A DNA stretch of 64,000 nt from Clavulina sp. PMI_390. Taxonomy: Eukaryota > Basidiomycota > Agaricomycetes > Cantharellales > Hydnaceae. A program made the position numbers and the translations under genes. The notes beneath the pieces are model-generated. The model was given only the letters and a program-made list of their open reading frames with translations, was not told the DNA's origin and made no database searches. Each line of letters opens with the position of its first letter. Positions within the stretch are counted from its first letter, which is position 1. The DNA lies in contig WIDE01000018.1 of assembly GCA_015039315.1 (NCBI GenBank), positions 107,788 to 171,787 on the forward strand, given 5' to 3'. Below, piece by piece: positions 57,193 to 64,000 of the stretch.

Positions 57193-58983
57193 ATGGCCAA
57201 TTTGACTACACCGGCCTCGAGGCGAAAGCCACAGTCTTTCACGTCAGAGGATCTCGATCTCCTGCGTCAAACCCTTGCGACTCCCCACGAGTCACGGACA
57301 CTCGTCTTTGAATATCTCGCGCATACTGTGAGCATTTAATTGATTATTCGAGATGACTTCTTGACCCCAACGTATGACTCACATTGCTCCTGACCCTATG
57401 CACCACCTGCGGGTCTCATGGTGATGATGATGTTCAGCACCCTGAACACTCAACGAAGAGCTGGCATAGCTTTTATCACAAGAAAGTCTCAATAATCGGA
57501 CCTCAGGCAACAATTCCGAACCCCCCACCTGACAACTTCACCAGGGAAGAGGAGCAGGGGCTAATCACGTTCCTCGCCAACGGGGGATCTTTCATGGTTG
57601 ATACTTCTCCACTTCTTTATAAAGTGAGTTTTTATGTCAATTCCTCTACGCCCTAGCTTTTATATAACCCTACGGACCACCTAACCCGATCTACTATAGC
57701 AACCCTTTCTTCGTTCAGAAGCTTCGTGGGCCAAGTTCTATCACGGGGACAAGGCACGGATCGACCAGGCCGTACAGCTAAAAAAGGGGCGTGTCCCAGG
57801 ACAATCAGTAGGGCAAGACACTACCTACTTCGGCGCGGTTCTTGGCTCCACAACGGTTCCATTAGGGGTAGACCCCTCAGTGGGTCGATACTTGCCTAAT
57901 CACTCCCTTGCTCGCCTCCCGCCCCAGCCATTCGTGCCCTCGAATTCCACAGCCCCTCTTCCTACGCCTTCACAATCACCCGGCGTAGGAGGATCATCTC
58001 AGACCGCCCCAAATCACACCTCCCCTCCAATCAAATTTGTGGCATCGGAGAGTCACCGCCTGACTGTGATTCCATACGAGCACAACTATGCTTCATCATC
58101 GTCACAACCGGTTGCGGCGACATCCTCTCTCCGAGTGCCTCCCAAAATTCAGCCTCACCATCCACCGAATGACCCCTCTCGATTGCATGCTCCTCCACTA
58201 TATCCTACACAGGTCAATAGGCTCGCGACCCCTGTGCATGATACCGCTCATGTAGCTCGCAGCGCCTCACCAAGAGACTTGGAGCTAACTCCAAGGCCAG
58301 AGACACCCCCTTCATCACGATCGACGCAAACGCCAGACCCTCAAGGCCCCGCTTCTTTATCTAGTGCCAAGAAGCGGCGGAAAGGAGTAGACAAAACCTT
58401 CAATACTCCAGGAGGACTACCTCCTCCCCCTGCGAAAACAAGGAAACGGGCGAGGAAAGAACAAGGTCCGAGCAGGGGTGGTTCACCTTTGCCACCAGAA
58501 CCAGAAGACCCAATCCATATACCACCCCCAGCATCGATGTCCATCCACTCGATTAATCGGTTCACTATTCCAGATCCTATTCTGATGGTTGAACCTGACC
58601 CTCAGGCAAATCTCCATCCTGTTCCTGAGCCAGACCATCTCTCTAATCTCCATCCGGTCCCACTACCTGCTCCTCCCTCACTCCCTATTCATCAGACGGT
58701 TCCAGATCCCCACCCAATCCCTATTCACGAGACCGCTCCTGATCCCCATTACCTCCCTCCTCATGTCTCTCATAGCCAATATATGACCGCGGTGGAGGAC
58801 TTGTCATTGCACATGTTTGAGGGCATTAATACTCTTGGAGACCCAACGGCTGTTCTCGATGCGGCAGCAGCAGACCATCCACTTCTCGTGGACGTCGCAG
58901 GCACAAGACACGACTATTCGTCGCTTGCCGCGCATTTGGAGCTCAGTTCACATCCTCCTGAGGCGTTCTTGATTCGCTCATAG
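57193..58983 (+). CDS. Rap1-type Myb-like protein, second paralogue
   Basis: Three exons. MANLTTPASRRKPQSFTSED leads into a Rap1-Myb-like module: VFEYLAHT, then across the intron HPEHSTKSWHSFYHKK. FTREEEQGLITFLANGG follows, equivalent to FSEEELLVNFYAAGG of the 52058 gene. A second module with SWAKFYHGDKARIDQAV aligns with the second module there. The long C-terminal part is Pro/His/Ser-rich with a basic patch (AKKRRKGVDK and KTRKRARKE) and PDPHPIP-type repeats near 58,600-58,760. Shared order and spacing indicate that the two genes are diverged paralogues. A nuclear DNA-binding role is inferred. Confidence 0.72.
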
Positions 58984-59789
58984 CACAGGTTATGGAAGGT
59001 AAGGTGGGATGGACAGGCCGCTTGTTGCTCTCCAGTCACCTTTCCTTTCCTTTGTCGATGATACCTTGATATTATCTCTTCTTTCTCTAACTCCTTCCGC
59101 CTTGCTCGTTTCCGTCCCAGTTATGCCCGTATCCATGCAAAAGCTATCGCACCCCCCTGTTTTGTTGTCGTCCCAGTTGTTCGCTATCAATGGCTCAACC
59201 ACATCCCTCTTATTCGCATTCACGCCTACATATGCATATATCCCACACCATGACATGATTCCCCACCATCCCCACCATCCTCACTCAACTACCCAACCTT
59301 CCGTACTAGCCATAATGTCATCTACCGCCATTAGTAATTGTGCTATACTCGTCAAATGACACCTTTCAGAGTCAGCCATAATCAATGCCTGCAATTGAGT
59401 TTATTTGTCCTTCTCTTGGGACTCCTGCAGTAGTGATGCAGGATAGCTGAGCGAATGTAGATAGGCAAAACTGCCCTGACACAATCACCTCAATCTCAAC
59501 GATATGATTCACAAAGGATGATAGTTAGCATGATGCAATTGCAATGAGACTATAGTATACAAGTAAAAAGGCGTGAAAAATGTATGGGTGTATGGTTAGA
59601 TGACAAAGGTTCAACAAACTATCTTAGTTCCGACTACAGACAGTCCCAAGCGTAAATGTTACCGATGGTATCCAAAGGAGAGAATGAAGGTATGATGTGA
59701 CGGGATGGCGAGAAAAGCGACAGGAAGAGAGAGGGAAGGGAGGATGTGGCGCCACATCGCACAGGTCGATATGGAAGCGTCCTAACTAT
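58984..59789. other. convergent intergenic region
   Basis: 3' flanks of the Myb-like and fungalysin genes; no coding region recognised. Confidence 0.5.
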
Positions 59790-62522
59790 CTAGTAGTTGC
59801 ACGACTGGGGAAGAGAGAAGTCGTCCGAGCGGACACCTCCGCCCCATGGGGTAGAGCCAATGATGGTGGCATCAGGGCCCAAACCACGCTCGCTGAAGCC
59901 AGCCCACAGCTCACACCTGTTCTCACCGCCAGTAAGGATCTCGTCAGCCTGGATGATAGCATCACGAGCATCAAAGAACGACGGGCGGCAAGGCTGGAGC
60001 TTCATTCCGCTGATGACGAGCTGGAGGAGCAAAGTGTTGCCGTGGATGGGCACAAGGGGCTTGTTAGCGACACGGGCGCGGTAGAAGTCACCCTCGGGAA
60101 CGGTTCCATCCTCTTCGGCCTGGGGAGGGAAGAGGGTGTCGGAGTAACCATGCTTGGCGATGAGCTTCTGCTGGACAATCCAGAGGATCTCAGCCCAGAC
60201 CTCGCCGATGGCGTGGACACCCCAGTAGCCGGGCTTGTCGAGGGTCTTGTAGGTCGAAGGGTTGATGGTCATGTTCTACGAATCGCAACCCATCATTAGC
60301 TCATGAACGAGGGAGTAAGGTAGAAACAAGAGGGCTCACCGTCGAGTAGGGGTAGTTACGAATGCCCTTGACCTGGTTAGCGGCCCAAGCACCCATAGGG
60401 TAGTCCGAATAGACCTTGTTGGAGCGAGCAGAGGTGGCGATGTAATCACCCCAGCCTTCACCCATACCGCCGCTCTCGCCCCAAGCGAGGCAGCCGCTGT
60501 TGGCGGGACCACCAGTGAGACGAGTGGAGAGACCATGGGAAAGCTCGTGAATGACAATGCCAGCCTCGAGGTCACCATCCCTGTAGGGCTGCATTACGAG
60601 AATATAGGTCAGGTTTCACCGTGATTTAGAGAGTAGAAGCCGAGCAAGTACGTACAGTAGCAGTGTTCCAGATGTACATGCGGCAACGACCGTTCTGTCC
60701 ATCAGGGGGGCTAGAGTGAATAGAGGATCAGTTACGAGGTTGCTCACCACGAAAGCGTGATGAGCTGACGTCATGAAGTTAGCGTTGTTATATCCGCTAC
60801 CGTCCTGGGCGTTGGCAATGACACCATCGCCCTCACGACCACCGCGACCAAAGTTGTGCTGCTGGAAGTTGCCACTGTTATCGCGGAAGGATTAGCATCT
60901 GCGTAAATCACTACAAGGTAATGGTAAAAATAACAAACCTCTTCTCATCGAAGCCGTAGCGGTAGACAAGATCATGGTACATGTTGGAGGTGTAGAAGAG
61001 CTGGGTGATAGTGGCGTTCACGTAGTCCTTGGGTGGGACGTTGGAGTCACCAGAGCGCTTAGGGCCGTAGGCATAGTCGAAGACCATATCCCCATCAGCC
61101 TCGGGACGATAGTTGTCGACCCAGGCGTTGGCACCCTCCCAGTTCTCATGAGCGAAAACCTATGAAATAAAATGAACGTCATTATGGCTCTGAACAAAGT
61201 TGACGGCATTTGTGTGCATACATTGTTACCAAAGGTGGTGGTGTGATTCACGAGGATGCTGGGGTCCGACGAGGTGCTGGCAAGAGGGTCGTTGCCAGCA
61301 GGGATGGAGTGCCAGCCGATGGGGGAAGCGAGGGTGTCGTGGAACGACTCGACGGAGCGCTTGCCCTCTGTGGGATCGTTGATCCCCCACTTCCACACGC
61401 GGTATGAAGGGGTGGCGGGGGCTTTCGGCTCCTGAGGGATGGGCGCAATGGCGGCGTCAGACGCCCAATCCATCACAGAGTGGATGTGCGACGGGTGGGA
61501 GGCATCCATGTACGCCTCGTACCAGTTGTCCTCCATCTCGACCTCCATCTTCCAGGCGAGGGTGAGCTTGGTCTTGCTGCCCCTGGGAGACTGGACGTAG
61601 ACGAGCTTCACGGGGACTGGGTTAAGGGTACCTGGAAGGTGGTGAATCTCCTCGACGGGTGAAGCAGTCTGGTGACCACGGAAGTGGTGTAGAGGGGTGG
61701 AGTACATCTGCCCCAGGTGACCGTCAAAGTCAGCCTCGAGATGGTGGGCAATTTGAGGCGAGGGGTGGGCTGCAATCATAAAGTGCAGAGCAGCGACCTT
61801 GGGGTCATGGATGGTGGGCTCCTGGGCAATGCGCGAGCGAGCGTTCGAGACGAAGCTGGCGGTGTTGCAGTTGGGGTGACCCGACTCGGCGACAGTCTCT
61901 GACGTGCCTCCCATGACGGTCTGCCCGGCGGGGACGAGCCAGCCTTCCTCATCAGTGGTGTGACGAGCAGGACGAGCGCAGAACTCGGCGTGCAGATCAT
62001 GTGCGGGCTCCTCATTGAAGGGCATGCCACTGGGAACATCCCCGCGATAGAACTATTAGAACGTTGGGGGTCGTGCGACCAAATAAGCCCCTGAGTTGAA
62101 CAGCGACGAGAAACCAAGTGGCCGGACAGGAAAACCAAACTCACCGAATCACCGTACGACAGCACATGGCCGTCCTTGATGTTCAAGCTGATGTCTGCAT
62201 CAGCAACTTCGAGCCCATTGATGATCTGGCGGACGTAGAAGTGGGCAACGCCAGTGTGGTCGTCCTCGTACGAGTCCTCGCGAATGAAGTAGTCAACTCC
62301 CTCGACAGGGATATAGCCATCTTCCCTCTTCAGGATCTCGCCCAGGTGCAGCTTGGCGACGTCCCTTGGCGCCGTTAGGGGCACGAATGACGCGACGCGC
62401 GGCACCTCGGTGACGAACCGGGCATGGGGCAGCTGGGGGCCGTGGCTCAGCGACTTGCGCTGGGCCAGGGCACTCCCGACGCTCGCAAGGAGCAGGAGGC
62501 TAGTCTTCGTGGTCGAGCGCAT
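59790..62522 (-). CDS. fungalysin, secreted M36 metallopeptidase
   Basis: The chosen start [20 protein letters not shown] is a clear signal peptide, placed 15 codons after an upstream in-frame ATG. A propeptide with the FTP-like region ([20 protein letters not shown] then [15 protein letters not shown]) follows. The mature catalytic part contains [19 protein letters not shown] and [14 protein letters not shown]. The zinc site is [20 protein letters not shown] (HExxH) with the third ligand Glu in [12 protein letters not shown], and the protein ends [11 protein letters not shown]. At least seven exons. Fungalysins degrade extracellular proteins for nutrition. Length and motif order match complete M36 enzymes, so it looks active. 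Confidence 0.93.
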
Positions 62523-64000
62523 TGGGTAAGGTTGCGCTCTCTGTGGTGGGTGGAAGCTGGGGAACACGAATGAGTCGCACCGCCCTTATCTAGGGACCTG
62601 CTTAGGTAAGGATTCTCCCCCCGCTTATGGGAATCAACACCTCGCTCGAGTCGCGTTTAGGGTCCACACATGCAAGTGGGAAACTTACCCACCGGGTATA
62701 TTCTTTTTTGTCGTTCCTGTCAGTGTTGTGATGGCAATACTTACTCCGGAAGTCCACGTCAAGGGTCCCGCGGGTGAACACGCCAATCAGACCCCATTTG
62801 GCACCCTCGCTTCTGGAGCAGCGAACAGCTGTCATCCTGACAATTCCGGACTCTTTGTATGCTTCGACGAGTGGGTACATGCTAGGTCTTTTGCCCACGT
62901 CGCCGCTATCCTTTTGCTTGCTTGGAAAGGAAAAAACCTCCACCGACCAACATGTGATTTCTTGTTGTACACCTTGGTTGAGGGGCTTTTGAACGCTCAG
63001 TACTTCATCGATGGTAGTAATACTCGCAGATCAAGAGATCAGTGATCAATTATCCTTATCTCTATCTCATCTTCGTCCTCGTTGATATGGGGGAGTTTTG
63101 AATTGGGCCAAGACAAGTACTAAAGAAGTGAAGTAGTACTTTTATCATGGTGCCGCAGTTCAGAACCAATACATGTCTCGGGCACGCAGCCACTAGATGC
63201 GGAGCCGCAACGGAGAAATGAAGTTTGTTTGGTACTGTATTCATGATTCTTCTCGAGACTTCGGCCCGTATTGAACGAACAGTCAAGGCCTCAGTGTGGA
63301 CGTCGATACTAGTACCCGGCGCCGCGGTCCCGGACCGTCATGGTTTAAACTCATGCAAGGTTCAAAAGATGGGGACGGTACAGAGAGAGATATCGGCACA
63401 GCGGCGATCGTCAGATGATTGAGACAGTGGGATTTTCTCAAACGTTCCTCTCCTATGTGGTACGCTATAAGAGGCCGTCGCTGGCAGACTATGAGGCCAT
63501 GGTGCATGCGCTCTTGGCACCCCTTTTGGTTCCGTGTCTTCGTCAACTGAGAACGCCTGTCAGCTGGCTCGCATCACGGACAATTATTTAGCATTACGAA
63601 ACAAGCTGTCAGGCTACATGCTCTTTTTTCGCGGGAAGAAGACTGTCGGGTCGTACGACCACAAAATGTGATTCAGCTTCATCTTTCTCTCGCTCGCTCG
63701 GGCCCCTGATTCGTGATCCTCATCGATGACAGTGATTGAGTGATGCGATAAAAAGCCGTTTGGGATGATATCGGCAATGGTACCGGATAATCTTCATCCC
63801 AGTTTTCAGCACCTACTTCACGGTCCAGAGAGACGGGGCGGATGATAGAAAGAACGGTCAGGAGGGCGGTCAAGTGCCAGAGATGATGATGAGCGCTCTA
63901 GCGTTGAGACTGCCGTAGATGGACGGGTGAGGTACGTGGACTCCTGCTGGTGGTTACCCATGGGGACTTCCGCGACGAAGACCATATTCTGCGCCAGATA
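62523..64000. other. intergenic, upstream of fungalysin to window end
   Basis: The promoter of the fungalysin gene is at its left edge. Open frames up to about 110 codons (for example 62602-62943, minus) show no recognisable motif or signal. No RNA gene or mobile element is seen. Confidence 0.5.

Noticed and set aside
62602..62943. 113-codon minus-strand frame as a gene
   Set aside because: No motif, signal peptide or supporting context; length is within chance expectation for this composition.

Overview
The window is nuclear DNA of a mushroom-forming basidiomycete (class Agaricomycetes), inferred from gene structure and family content. Most genes are cut by many 50-70 nt GT-AG introns, some coding exons are very small (9 and 17 nt), and several families are typical of Agaricomycetes: a DUF6534 membrane protein, a priA-like cysteine-rich secreted protein, large 7-TM orphan receptors and a fungalysin. 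Gene models were spliced by eye from conserved protein motifs. For the arrestin, GMC and repeat-precursor genes the exon lengths were summed and keep frame to the stop.

Layout: 0.4-5.5 kb alpha-arrestin with a very long disordered tail (+); 6.6-9.7 kb unrecognised Ser/Pro-rich protein (+); 10.7-13.2 kb DUF6534 membrane protein (-); 15.7-18.5 kb GMC oxidoreductase (+); 19.0-20.8 kb pyridoxal-phosphate synthase PDX1 (+); 21.0-23.6 kb ESF1 (-); 24.2-25.5 kb secreted tandem-repeat protein (+); 26.4-28.3 and 29.2-31.2 kb two tandem 7-TM receptor-like paralogues (+); 31.5-32.8 kb aquaporin (-); 33.4 kb ATP synthase subunit j ATP18 (+); 34.3-35.5 kb BUD23 (-); 35.9-36.9 kb priA-like protein (-); 37.3-38.3 kb MAD2 (+); 38.5-40.2 kb RRP3 (-); 40.7-42.8 kb GRDP-like protein (-); 44.3-44.5 kb broken copy of the RRP3 5' end; 44.8-45.7 kb NAC-alpha EGD2 (+); 46.5-49.9 kb protein with seven homeodomain-like repeats (-); 50.0-51.7 kb SPO11 (+); 52.1-54.6 kb and 57.2-59.0 kb two Rap1-type Myb-like paralogues (+) flanking a nucleoside permease-like gene at 55.4-56.7 kb (+); 59.8-62.5 kb fungalysin (-). 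The remainder is intergenic.

Much of the window is housekeeping: ribosome biogenesis (ESF1, BUD23, RRP3), nascent-chain handling (EGD2), respiration (ATP18), vitamin B6 synthesis (PDX1), and mitosis and meiosis (MAD2, SPO11). The most unusual block is 24-31 kb. A small secreted protein there is almost entirely seven 27-residue repeats, six of them carried across identical 81-nt phase-matched exons. It is followed on the same strand by two 7-TM receptor-like paralogues that share a dyad element upstream. A peptide-precursor and receptor locus is an attractive but untested reading. The second unusual element is the exon-per-repeat array of degenerate homeodomains divergently paired with SPO11. 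No tRNA, rRNA, CRISPR array or intact transposon was seen.
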